Source of the DNA: a virus
Direction: 5' to 3' (one strand)
Length of the DNA: 35,094 bases
IMG/VR virus record: IMGVR_UViG_3300022072_000058
Coordinates: 1 to 35,094 of that record
Shown here: positions 9,261-14,909 of the stretch, in pieces
How the letters are laid out: every line of letters starts with the position of its first letter
How positions within the stretch are numbered: position 1 is the stretch's first letter
Notes under the pieces: model-generated
The model's database searches: none
Seen by the model: only the letters and a program-made list of their open reading frames with translations
What the model was told of the DNA's origin: nothing
Made by a program: the position numbers and the translations under genes

Positions 9261-9829
9261 TATACGAATTTTATTGTTTTACCCTTTAGATCAAAGCCTG
9301 CCTCCCTTAGAATATCCTCCACACTCTCTTTTACATCCTCCACTACAGGAGCAACTACCTTTAGGTTTTTTAACTGCTCCTTTACGATTCTGTTTATAAA
9401 CCCTGTTGGGCGAACTCCCTGATTTGCTATCTTTCGCTGAATTAACCTTGCTAGATTCTGTACCTTTGGAGTGCTTGTGCTTAGACCCTCTAGGCTTTGT
9501 ACCCCTCGAACTGACTTGTAGTTTACTGGCTTGCTTACTATCCATTGAGCTAAATCGTTTACGCTTACTGTTTTTGGTTTATTCTGTTCATTTAATCCTA
9601 TTTCCTCTAAATAATCTATACCAACAATATCAATACCTAGTTCAGATTCAGTTTGCCTAGATAAAGTCCACCTTATGCTTTCTCTAGCAGCACCTGTGTT
9701 TGTGATCCTAGGGTTAGCATATCCCTGTCTATCTGGTTGCGGAGTATCCATTTCCTTTTTAAGTAATGAAACTAGCTTATCAGAATAGCTTTTTAGGTAT
9801 GCGTTAGTATTTTTAGTTTTTATGGACAT
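9260..9829 (-). CDS. tail completion protein, HK97 gp10-like
   Basis: A 189-aa basic protein. Features that fit the gp10-like tail completion group are the N-terminal helix with YLKSYSDKLVSLLKKEM, a middle segment with an Arg-rich SIRWTLSRQTESELGIDIVGIDYLEEIG, and a C-terminal FINRIVKEQL helix. Such proteins join the tail to the head or finish the tail end. The gene overlaps the upstream one by 10 bases and begins the run of tail structural genes. Family assignment is by pattern and position only. Confidence 0.5.
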   Translation of the reverse strand: MSIKTKNTNAYLKSYSDKLVSLLKKEMDTPQPDRQGYANPRITNTGAARESIRWTLSRQTESELGIDIVGIDYLEEIGLNEQNKPKTVSVNDLAQWIVSKPVNYKSVRGVQSLEGLSTSTPKVQNLARLIQRKIANQGVRPTGFINRIVKEQLKNLKVVAPVVEDVKESVEDILREAGFDLKGKTIKFV

Positions 9830-10311
9830 TGGCTTCCGTCTGCATTTATTAACGCCATATCATTATTTGGCATATTAATATTAACCGTCATCGACCATCC
9901 TGTTACTTTGTTCTCGAATCTATCTTCAAATAATTGTGCCGTAGGGTTGCCGTCTATTTCATAGTTAGCATCATACATACCGCCTCTACGTAAAGAAGAT
10001 TGTATACCATTTACAACGTTTAGTAACGAATTGTGTATATCGTGAGTATTGTCTAAACCTAAGTGTGGATTTTCCTTAGATAGTTTATCATCTTTTTCAT
10101 CATCAACAATATCCATAACAATTATATTCAAAGATACGGTCATAATGTATTCCTGAAATGTAATCGAAGATACGCCAACGTGAGCTAACGGGAATATTGT
10201 TTGCTTTGACAAATCCACCTCTAATAGATCGCCAAAGGTAACTGTATTGATTAAACTGCTACCATTTAGATAAGTGAATAGCTGATCGATTAAGTTGTAG
10301 TATGTTTTCAT
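9820..10311 (-). CDS. tail terminator-like protein
   Basis: A 163-aa protein with an N-terminal helix (YYNLIDQLFTYLNG) followed by strands (SITFQEYIMTVSLNIIVMDI) and a central helical segment around DIHNSLLNVVNGI. This layout resembles tail terminator or neck proteins of Bacteroidota phages. ATG 10311 overlaps the stop of the frameshifted chaperone extension (ATGA), so it is probably translationally coupled to it. Function is inferred from fold pattern and neighbours. Confidence 0.5.
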   Translation of the reverse strand: MKTYYNLIDQLFTYLNGSSLINTVTFGDLLEVDLSKQTIFPLAHVGVSSITFQEYIMTVSLNIIVMDIVDDEKDDKLSKENPHLGLDNTHDIHNSLLNVVNGIQSSLRRGGMYDANYEIDGNPTAQLFEDRFENKVTGWSMTVNINMPNNDMALINADGSQCP

Positions 10312-11074
10312 TGTTTATATTGTTTTCGTATCATTTTAGCTTCTAGTTCATTCTTTTCTTTTTCAAACGTTAGGAATGTTAGGCATTGGTGGAGGGGGAG
10401 TGTCGTAACTTCATCAAATCTTCTGACATCTCCCTTAGCAAGCGCATAGATACTTTGATACCATCCCCACTTTTTTCCAAAGCCATCCTCACTTGAGACG
10501 TTATATCTTCCCTCTGAAGAGTCTTCTCCATAAAGTTCAGAGTAGTCGCTGATAACTCGATCCCTAAATTGTAAAAAAAAAGCGTACAACTCATCACTAC
10601 ACTCAAAGGCATCTCCTTCATCAATTCATTTATCTCATCACTAGGCTCATATGGAGCTATAGTATAACGCTCTTTTGACCTAAAGTTTACTGGGCGATAC
10701 AATACAGCCATAGCCTTATGCATATCATCCCAATTACCGAAGTAATTCTCTACATCAATATATTCGCCCAAAGACATATCATCCAGTTTCGGAATGAATC
10801 CCATATCAACATCTAGCAGTTTGAAGTGGCGAATAAGATCATAATCCTTCTCAAAAGCCATTTTAAGCACTCCTAAGAGCCTTTCTATGTCTCGGTAAGG
10901 TATCTTATCCACTAGGTCGTATTCGATGCCGCAAAACGCCTCTATGAGCTTCTTATTGATAAACTCTGCATCCTTTACCTCGTCTTTACCCTTTATTGCG
11001 CCCAAATAATATTGGTACTGCCCTAAGGATATCTCTTCCAGACTGTCTGGTACGATTAGCTTTAATTCTTCCAT
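10308..11074 (-). CDS. tail assembly chaperone, -1 frameshift product (gpGT-like)
   Basis: Predicted 255-aa fusion: residues 1-167 of the chaperone frame, then -1 slippage and 88 residues ending at the stop at 10308. The joined sequence reads SCTLFF then LQFRDRVISDY. The extension contains KWGWYQSIYALAKGDVRRFD and a charged KEKNELEAKMIRKQ tail, like C-terminal parts of other tail chaperone fusions. The extension frame has no convincing ATG of its own, which argues for frameshifting and against an independent gene. Expression level relative to the short form cannot be read from sequence. Confidence 0.7.
10379..11074 (-). CDS. tail assembly chaperone, unshifted form (gpG-like)
   Basis: A 231-aa mostly helical protein, first gene after the AT-rich element. 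At codons 165-168 the reading frame crosses a run of nine T (CTT TTT TTT TAC). A second open frame in the -1 register starts there and continues past this gene's stop, overlapping it by nearly 200 bases. This matches the lambda G/GT arrangement, in which the two products act as chaperones on the tape measure during tail assembly and do not remain in the virion. The pairing supports the call more than the sequence of either part alone. Confidence 0.7.
   Translation of the reverse strand: MEELKLIVPDSLEEISLGQYQYYLGAIKGKDEVKDAEFINKKLIEAFCGIEYDLVDKIPYRDIERLLGVLKMAFEKDYDLIRHFKLLDVDMGFIPKLDDMSLGEYIDVENYFGNWDDMHKAMAVLYRPVNFRSKERYTIAPYEPSDEINELMKEMPLSVVMSCTLFFYNLGIELSATTLNFMEKTLQREDITSQVRMALEKSGDGIKVSMRLLREMSEDLMKLRHSPSTNA
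10573..10581 (-). other. slippery T9 site for -1 frameshift
   Basis: Nine consecutive T on the minus strand, in zero frame read as C TTT TTT TTT AC. This provides a T TTT TTT heptamer on which both tRNAs can re-pair after a -1 slip. It lies exactly at the start of the overlapping -1 frame. I did not find a clear downstream pseudoknot by eye. Confidence 0.7.
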
Positions 11075-11112
11075 TGTTATATTAACTGTGTTTAAGGTTT
11101 ATGTACTGAAGG

Positions 11113-11282
11113 GAATCTCCAACTGATAGATTGACACCTCTATACATAAAGTATGTATATATATTATACACAATAGTGTATATATACTGTATACTTGTAT
11201 ACTGTATGTAAAATATATATAAACCCTTAGTTATAGTATATATACTATTATATATATATGTGACAAAATGACACTTGGAGAT
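11113..11282. promoter_or_regulatory. AT-rich palindromic element before the late operon
   Basis: A non-coding stretch upstream of the tail chaperone. Eight-base inverted arms ATCTCCAA (11115-11122) and TTGGAGAT (11275-11282) enclose about 150 bp of nearly pure A/T. Inside are three dyads: TATACATA-aag-TATGTATA (11141-11159), TATACAC-aata-GTGTATA (11165-11182) and a perfect 16-bp palindrome ATAGTATATATACTAT (11233-11248). At 11261-11281 is a 21-bp motif shared with 23832-23852. Likely a control region for late genes or an easily melted origin-type sequence. No host-type promoter is visible in it. Confidence 0.55.
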
Positions 11283-11286
11283 GTGT

Positions 11287-11610
11287 CTATTTATTGTTGT
11301 CATAGTAGTGACAGTAGAATTCATAGATTTTTAAGTTAGCCTCCTGCTGGGTATAGGTTTTTGGCGATAAAGCTATTATTCCATTATTGTCGACAAATAT
11401 CTTGACTAAGCCATTCTCGTAAGGATTCTTAATCTTATTCACATTAACTTTGTACTTTTCTTTACCTGATGTCCTCCATTCTGTATCCAGATACTCTTCG
11501 CCTAAATTTATATGTATTTTAATGCCATTAGACAAACACCAATGCATACACTTATCCTGATCTTCCCTGTACATAGGTATACCAATCATCTTATTCCGCT
11601 TCTTAGCCAT
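11287..11610 (-). CDS. hypothetical 107-aa phage protein
   Basis: Starts MAKKRNKMIGIPMYREDQDK at ATG 11610 and ends with TAG at 11287. A TTG six bases upstream is in frame but falls inside the promoter. The ATG lies only 3 bases beyond the -7 box, so the mRNA would have little or no leader. The protein is small and mixed alpha/beta with Cys/His near residues 20-23 (KCMHWC) and an aromatic C-terminus. It stands alone between a promoter and the AT-rich element, a position that suits a regulator of late genes. No family recognised. Confidence 0.65.
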   Translation of the reverse strand: MAKKRNKMIGIPMYREDQDKCMHWCLSNGIKIHINLGEEYLDTEWRTSGKEKYKVNVNKIKNPYENGLVKIFVDNNGIIALSPKTYTQQEANLKIYEFYCHYYDNNK

Positions 11611-11613
11611 ACA

Positions 11614-11644
11614 CAAATATAGTTAATTGCAGTCACACTAGCAA
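11614..11644 (-). promoter_or_regulatory. Bacteroidota-type promoter P11.6
   Basis: On the minus strand TTG (11644-11642), 20 bases, then TATATTTG (11621-11614), matching the TTG-N19/20-TANNTTTG consensus of Bacteroidota primary sigma factor. The start point expected a few bases downstream coincides with ATG 11610. A CAGTTGG motif (11655-11661, plus strand) sits immediately upstream. Confidence 0.7.
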
Positions 11645-11774
11645 ATGCGTTTGTCAGTTGGAAACTAAGTCTTGTGTAGAGAGTAGGGTAATAAGGTATA
11701 CTACGATACTTTTCCGTCAGAGTTGCCATCTAAGCCACTTAAATTGCTTCATCTATACCAATATACCACCTAAT

Positions 11775-11856
11775 GGGTGAAAGGCTCTTAAATCGCTTAA
11801 AAAGTGCCTTAAAATCGATGCTAGGGAGGGACGAAGCTACCAATTCACCCTTTTTT
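11775..11856 (+). ncRNA. possible plus-strand structured RNA or attenuator
   Basis: In the 260-bp gap 11645-11906, which holds no convincing gene, the plus strand has GGGTGAA (11775-11781) pairing with TTCACCC (11844-11850) followed by six T, with a nested AAGGC/GCCTT stem (11781-11785, 11806-11810). CACC at 11767-11770 can instead pair with GGTG at 11776-11779, giving a mutually exclusive hairpin. The T-run orientation fits plus-strand transcription, although no other plus-strand gene exists and no good plus-strand promoter is visible. Confidence 0.25.
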
Positions 11857-11906
11857 AAACCCACTTACAATGATTTACAGCAACTTACAAAAATATAGCA
11901 CAAAAA

Positions 11907-11928
11907 AAGAGGGCTAAAAAGCCCCCTT
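11907..11928 (-). terminator. Rho-independent terminator of the P14.0 unit
   Basis: Nine-base stem (11907-11915 with 11920-11928, one G-T pair) closed by a four-base loop and followed on the minus strand by a run of seven T. It lies just beyond the last small gene of the 13944-11965 unit. Confidence 0.85.
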
Positions 11929-11964
11929 AAAAATTAAAAATGTTAATCCATTGCATAATTAATT

Positions 11965-12102
11965 TTATTTTATTTCGGGTAAACCGAATTTGTTTATTTC
12001 TATGCTAAGGTCTAAAGGTGCGCCGCAGTCTTCGCCCTCACAATTGAAATTATCTTTTGGGTTATTGTATCCGCAAAAGTTGCAAATGTTATTTGTTTTC
12101 AT
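11965..12102 (-). CDS. tiny zinc-ribbon protein, 45 aa
   Basis: A 45-aa reading frame, ATG 12102 to TAA 11965. It contains CNFCGYNN and then CEGEDCGAPL, a CxxC...CxxxxC spacing typical of a small zinc ribbon. Last gene before the terminator and separated by one base from the gene upstream. Such proteins in phages often bind nucleic acid or host enzymes; no specific target can be stated. Confidence 0.6.
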   Translation of the reverse strand: MKTNNICNFCGYNNPKDNFNCEGEDCGAPLDLSIEINKFGLPEIK

Positions 12103-12103
12103 A

Positions 12104-12277
12104 TTATTTTATTTTGTCGATTTCTTTCAGCGAATTAATCGCATTATTGTAGATGATTCTTGCTTCTTTGGCGCTTATATCCATCAATATATTAGCAATT
12201 AAGGAAGATATAATTTGCTTTTGTTCATATTCTTTTAGCTGTATGCATTCCTTTATTATTCTTTGAACTTCTTTCAT
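12104..12277 (-). CDS. small helical hypothetical protein, 57 aa
   Basis: ATG 12277 to TAA 12104, with one intervening base before the zinc-ribbon gene and three after the upstream gene. The sequence is predicted fully helical (KEVQRIIKECIQLKEYEQKQ) with an amphipathic pattern, so it may dimerise. The tight packing with neighbours supports translation. Function unknown. Confidence 0.55.
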   Translation of the reverse strand: MKEVQRIIKECIQLKEYEQKQIISSLIANILMDISAKEARIIYNNAINSLKEIDKIK

Positions 12278-12280
12278 AAC

Positions 12281-12535
12281 TTAAAATGTTGTTGGTTTAT
12301 TGTTTATATTTATCGTTGTTGTATTATCTCGCCAAAAAATAACGCTACTTTTTAAAGCTGCAGCTAGTTCTTTGCGGTGTTGGTATTCTCTTTCTCTTTG
12401 TACTGGATCTAATAAGCGTGTATAAAACGTTTTAAGGCGGTTTGCTTTGTCTTTTATAGGCTTAATAGGGTTACTATCCAAAACGTTGTTAAGGTGCTTT
12501 AGTTTGTCTTTAATTTGTTTTTCTGTCAGTTTCAT
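12281..12535 (-). CDS. hypothetical basic protein, 84 aa
   Basis: ATG 12535 overlaps the stop of the preceding gene in an ATGA. The protein is basic and helical over residues 1-65, with many Lys/Arg and a charged LDPVQREREYQHRKELAAAL segment, and ends in an Asn/Thr-rich tail. It may bind nucleic acid, but no motif proves it. Part of the accessory unit transcribed from P14.0. Confidence 0.6.
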   Translation of the reverse strand: MKLTEKQIKDKLKHLNNVLDSNPIKPIKDKANRLKTFYTRLLDPVQREREYQHRKELAAALKSSVIFWRDNTTTININNKPTTF

Positions 12536-12771
12536 ATTATATTTTTTTGTATTAATGTTTCTTTGTACGTCTGTTCGGGGTTTTCGTCCTCAATACTTTT
12601 GTAATATTGCAATATTTCTTTCTCGTATTGCTGGAAGTTATGCGCCTTTTCTGTGTATCGAAATTGGCTAATTTTTTGGATCATATCGGACAAACTAAAA
12701 TTTTCGTCTCTTTCCTTTAACTTTATTTCTATATAGTATGCTATAAAGTTTCTCTTTTGCAATGGTCTCAT
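12532..12771 (-). CDS. hypothetical protein, 79 aa
   Basis: Starts MRPLQKRNFIAYYIEIKLKE. Highly charged, probably helical, with aromatic residues spread through it and no recognisable domain. It is coupled to the next gene by the ATGA overlap at 12532-12535 and starts 7 bases after the zinc-finger peptide gene. Unknown function. Confidence 0.6.
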   Translation of the reverse strand: MRPLQKRNFIAYYIEIKLKERDENFSLSDMIQKISQFRYTEKAHNFQQYEKEILQYYKSIEDENPEQTYKETLIQKNII

Positions 12772-12777
12772 ATTGTT

Positions 12778-12879
12778 TTATATTTCTTCAGATTCACAAT
12801 GCTCCAAACATTCGCTACAAATTTCTGTTTCTGTGTGCCATAATGAAGCACCGCAGCAATTGCTAATTAATTCTTTCAT
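12778..12879 (-). CDS. tiny zinc-finger peptide, 33 aa
   Basis: ATG 12879 to TAA 12778. The peptide carries NCCGASLWHTETEICSECLE followed by HC, giving two Cys, then CxxC and a final His-Cys. This is a typical compact zinc-binding pattern of very small phage proteins. It is located between the GP88-like gene and the 79-aa gene, with short gaps. It is the second zinc-ribbon-type peptide in this unit. Confidence 0.55.
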   Translation of the reverse strand: MKELISNCCGASLWHTETEICSECLEHCESEEI

Positions 12880-12906
12880 ATCGTTATAAATTTAAGTTGA
12901 TGTTAA

Positions 12907-13635
12907 TTATAAAAAACTGAATTCGGGATCTGTATTAATCACAAAGCCGCTTTGATCCTTTTTTGCTGCACCTTTGGCGCTTAAGCCTAAAATGCTATTT
13001 TTAACGTTAATCATTAGATCATCAGATTTATCACCGTTAACAACTTTAAAGCCTTTATACCTTTTTGGTAAATCACCTAAAAAAACTGCGCTTACATTTG
13101 CGCCTAGTTTTAACGCTTCCAAAGTTTCCTTTTGGTTATCTTCCGCCCTACTAAAAGTCAAAAAGTAGTTTTTATGATCAATATACTTTTTCACTTTCCC
13201 CAATATTTTAGTGTAATCATAGAAGACTGCATTGGATAAGGTTTCAACGTCTAAATTGGCGTATTTTTTAAGCAAATATATAAAATCAAGATCGGACGTC
13301 CCGTTTAAACGAAAAGCAACTTTTGCACCTGTTTTGACGGCTGTTTTATGCTTTGTTGTAATTTCCTTTGCCAATTGTTTTATGAATTGAGCTTTATTGG
13401 CTAGAAAATATTCTGTTTTGTTTATACGGCTATTTTTAACGCTATTGAAAGCACCCCGCCCCGCTGAAAATAAGCAAGATGCAGCGCAGCCTTTTGACGC
13501 TTTTGGGCATATGTTTACACCTTTACTATTTTGGTTATATGGTGATAAATATAGTATAAACGTTTTAAGGTCGTTTTTCTTTGTTTTGGCGTTGGTATTG
13601 CCGTTTGATAATAATTTTTTAGGTATTGTATACAT
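12907..13635 (-). CDS. GP88-family protein (phage accessory protein of unknown activity)
   Basis: A 242-aa protein starting at ATG 13635. Residues 8-60 show the family pattern: LLSNGNTNAK, then LYLSPYN, then CPKASKGCAASCLFSAGRG with Cys 43, 50 and 54. Later FRLNGTSDLDF and FLTFSRAEDN are also characteristic. I recognise this as the mycobacteriophage gp88-like domain family, spread among phages of unrelated hosts. The three clustered Cys suggest a bound metal or iron-sulfur centre, which is inference. Largest gene of the accessory unit; probably acts in the host cytoplasm on nucleic acid or metabolism. Confidence 0.7.
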   Translation of the reverse strand: MYTIPKKLLSNGNTNAKTKKNDLKTFILYLSPYNQNSKGVNICPKASKGCAASCLFSAGRGAFNSVKNSRINKTEYFLANKAQFIKQLAKEITTKHKTAVKTGAKVAFRLNGTSDLDFIYLLKKYANLDVETLSNAVFYDYTKILGKVKKYIDHKNYFLTFSRAEDNQKETLEALKLGANVSAVFLGDLPKRYKGFKVVNGDKSDDLMINVKNSILGLSAKGAAKKDQSGFVINTDPEFSFL

Positions 13636-13660
13636 TTTTTGTCTTTTTAGTTGTTAGTGT

Positions 13661-13783
13661 TTAGGCGTTAATTAATACGGTTGCAAGAAATATCATAAAA
13701 GTACCGAACCCGATACCCAACTGAATAAGTTCACCAGTTGAAAGAATACGTTCATTTTTTGCGTTGTTTTCTTTGTTGTTCAT
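13661..13783 (-). CDS. tiny membrane protein, 40 aa
   Basis: ATG 13783 to TAA 13661. A charged N-terminal 18 residues (NNKENNAKNERILSTGE) is followed by one membrane span (LIQLGIGFGTFMIFLATVLI). Second gene of the P14.0 unit, just after another single-span peptide. Possible roles include superinfection exclusion or modulation of the host membrane; nothing in the sequence decides. Confidence 0.5.
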   Translation of the reverse strand: MNNKENNAKNERILSTGELIQLGIGFGTFMIFLATVLINA

Positions 13784-13794
13784 AATAGATAAAT

Positions 13795-13944
13795 TTAATA
13801 GGATATCGAGTTGGTGAATTGTCCTAAAATTACCCCGTAATAAATAACGGTAAATAATATAGGTAGCACAATAGCCGAACCTATCCCGCCGATAATTAGT
13901 ACCTCAATTTCTGTGTTTTGTAATTTGTTTTTAATTGTTCTCAT
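13795..13944 (-). CDS. tiny membrane protein, 49 aa
   Basis: I chose ATG 13944 (MRTIKNKLQNTEIEV) over an upstream in-frame ATG at 14013 because that one lies upstream of the predicted transcription start. A basic N-terminus is followed by a long hydrophobic segment (LIIGGIGSAIVLPILFTVIY) that could form one membrane span. First gene after promoter P14.0, so expected to be strongly expressed. Function unknown. Confidence 0.55.
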   Translation of the reverse strand: MRTIKNKLQNTEIEVLIIGGIGSAIVLPILFTVIYYGVILGQFTNSISY

Positions 13945-13979
13945 AATAAATAAATTTTTGTTAGTGTTAATTATTGGTA

Positions 13980-14009
13980 CAAATGTAGCATAATTTTTCC
14001 AACTGCCAA
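13980..14009 (-). promoter_or_regulatory. Bacteroidota-type promoter P14.0
   Basis: TTG (14009-14007), 19 bases, TACATTTG (13987-13980): a full match to the Bacteroidota consensus. The -33 region reads TTTGGCAGTTGGAAAA, shared with P25.06. The expected start lies near 13974, giving a leader of about 30 bases, A/T-rich without a Shine-Dalgarno sequence. Confidence 0.8.
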
Positions 14010-14010
14010 A

Positions 14011-14096
14011 CAAATTAGCGAAAAAACGCTATTTATATTTATTCTAAATAAGCATTATATATATAATAGGACTGCAACAAATTAGCGAAAAAACGC
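14011..14096 (-). repeat. two copies of a 19-bp direct repeat upstream of P14.0
   Basis: CAAATTAGCGAAAAAACGC occurs at 14011-14029 and 14078-14096 (plus-strand sequence), 67 bp apart, with GCG-A6-CGC dyad symmetry in each. The nearer copy abuts the -33 box of P14.0. The farther copy is followed on the minus strand by a partial copy of the promoter -33 region (TTTGTTGCAGT) but no good -7 box. Candidate operator or activator sites. Confidence 0.7.
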
Positions 14097-14132
14097 AAAG
14101 TACTATGCGTGCATAATATATGAAAAACAAAA

Positions 14133-14150
14133 ACCCCCGACTAAGGGGGT
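14133..14150 (-). terminator. terminator of the P15.5 unit
   Basis: Six-base stem ACCCCC/GGGGGT with a six-base loop, followed on the minus strand by TTTTGTTTTT. It is beyond the end of the nuclease-like gene and upstream of promoter P14.0. Confidence 0.8.
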
Positions 14151-14219
14151 ATTAAATTCACATTTGACCCTATTAGATTCACAAGGGTATTAAATTCACA
14201 AAGGGGTATTAGATTCACA
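14150..14219. repeat. four short iteron-like repeats
   Basis: Plus-strand TATTARATTCACA occurs four times, starting at 14150, 14171, 14188 and 14207. A and G alternate at the sixth base, and the units are joined by short G- or C-rich spacers (17-21 bp period). The array lies between the stop codon of the nuclease-like gene and its terminator. It is likely transcribed; it could be a protein-binding array or part of the 3' end of the mRNA. Confidence 0.75.
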
Positions 14220-14231
14220 TTTCTCTGCTGC

Positions 14232-14735
14232 TTATTTTATAAACATATTTAGTTTGTCGTTTTCTATTTCCCAATTATTTGCACGCAGATTAAAAACATC
14301 ATTCCCTCTTTTTCTAAGACTACCCTTTTTATATAAAGTAGCTTTCTTATAAAACTCATCCTTACTAATCCATCCGCAGATTGTAAGCGTTTTACTTTCT
14401 GTGTTCAAGGAAGTAAATATATATCCATCACAGTTGTGATTTCTTTGATCATCAAATATATTATTCACATAGTAAGGAAGGGGCTGTCTCTTCCTTCTCA
14501 TAGACTTTATATCTAATTTTAATGAGTTATAAGTTATATCAAAACCTCCGTCCCAACCAGAATTATGCTTCATTAAGTCTAATCCTAGATAATTTCTTAC
14601 TGTGTTCTCTGAAATAATTCCTACCAATTGCTCTGTCTTACTTCCATTATTCCTAATTCTATTACCTAGATTAGTTGATTCTGAAAACTTAATACTATAA
14701 TCTATTATTGACTGTTGCAATGGTATATGTATCAT
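14232..14735 (-). CDS. PD-(D/E)XK nuclease-like protein
   Basis: A 167-aa protein. Residues 35-80 fit the nuclease core: E43 in a helix (QLVGIISENTVRNYLGLD), then D66 in GGFDIT and D75-x-K77 in LKLDIKSM, the usual D...(D/E)xK pattern. The C-terminal GWISKDEFYKKATLYKKGS is a phrase seen in phage proteins of this kind. It may cut DNA or act as a restriction-like or repair enzyme; substrate unknown. It is the last gene of the P15.5 unit and is followed by the four repeats, which could be its binding sites, although that is speculative. Confidence 0.55.
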   Translation of the reverse strand: MIHIPLQQSIIDYSIKFSESTNLGNRIRNNGSKTEQLVGIISENTVRNYLGLDLMKHNSGWDGGFDITYNSLKLDIKSMRRKRQPLPYYVNNIFDDQRNHNCDGYIFTSLNTESKTLTICGWISKDEFYKKATLYKKGSLRKRGNDVFNLRANNWEIENDKLNMFIK

Positions 14736-14750
14736 AAATTCTTAATCTGA

Positions 14751-14909
14751 CTATATTGCGTTGTCTAGCTTCTCTATAAGATATCTCATCTCCGATCTCT
14801 CTAGCGTAATATCTATAGGCTTTGAGCTAGGATAAATTATAGATATCAAATAGTAATCTTCTCTGCTGGTTTCTTTTACTTCTACTTTAAAGTCGTTCTG
14901 TTGGTTCAT
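14751..14909 (-). CDS. hypothetical protein, 52 aa
   Basis: ATG 14909 overlaps the stop of the upstream 63-aa gene (ATGA) and the frame ends with TAG at 14751, 15 bases before the nuclease-like gene. Mixed strand and helix, with an acidic C-terminal helix (ERSEMRYLIEKLDNAI). No family recognised. The overlap and tight spacing are the evidence that it is expressed. Confidence 0.55.
   Translation of the reverse strand: MNQQNDFKVEVKETSREDYYLISIIYPSSKPIDITLERSEMRYLIEKLDNAI

Noticed and set aside
9291-9545. Ser/Lys-rich 84-codon minus-strand frame within the gp10-like gene
   Set aside because: It is an alternate frame of a better-supported gene and has low-complexity sequence without an upstream start signal.
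11140-11262. tRNA gene in the AT-rich dyads
   Set aside because: No cloverleaf with conserved GTTC-type loop or CCA-adjacent stem was found; the dyads are simple A/T palindromes.
11082-11324. 80-codon minus-strand frame through the AT-rich region
   Set aside because: Its sequence is dominated by Tyr/Ile/Thr from the A/T palindromes and it overlaps the 107-aa gene; it is an artefact of base composition.
11648-11714. Plus-strand promoter beginning with TTTGTCAGTTGGAAA
   Set aside because: No TANNTTTG box lies 19-20 bases downstream; TACTTTTC at 11707-11714 is too far and imperfect.
14150-14219. CRISPR array
   Set aside because: The repeated units are only 13 bp with 4-8 bp spacers and no associated cas genes, so they do not form a CRISPR array.
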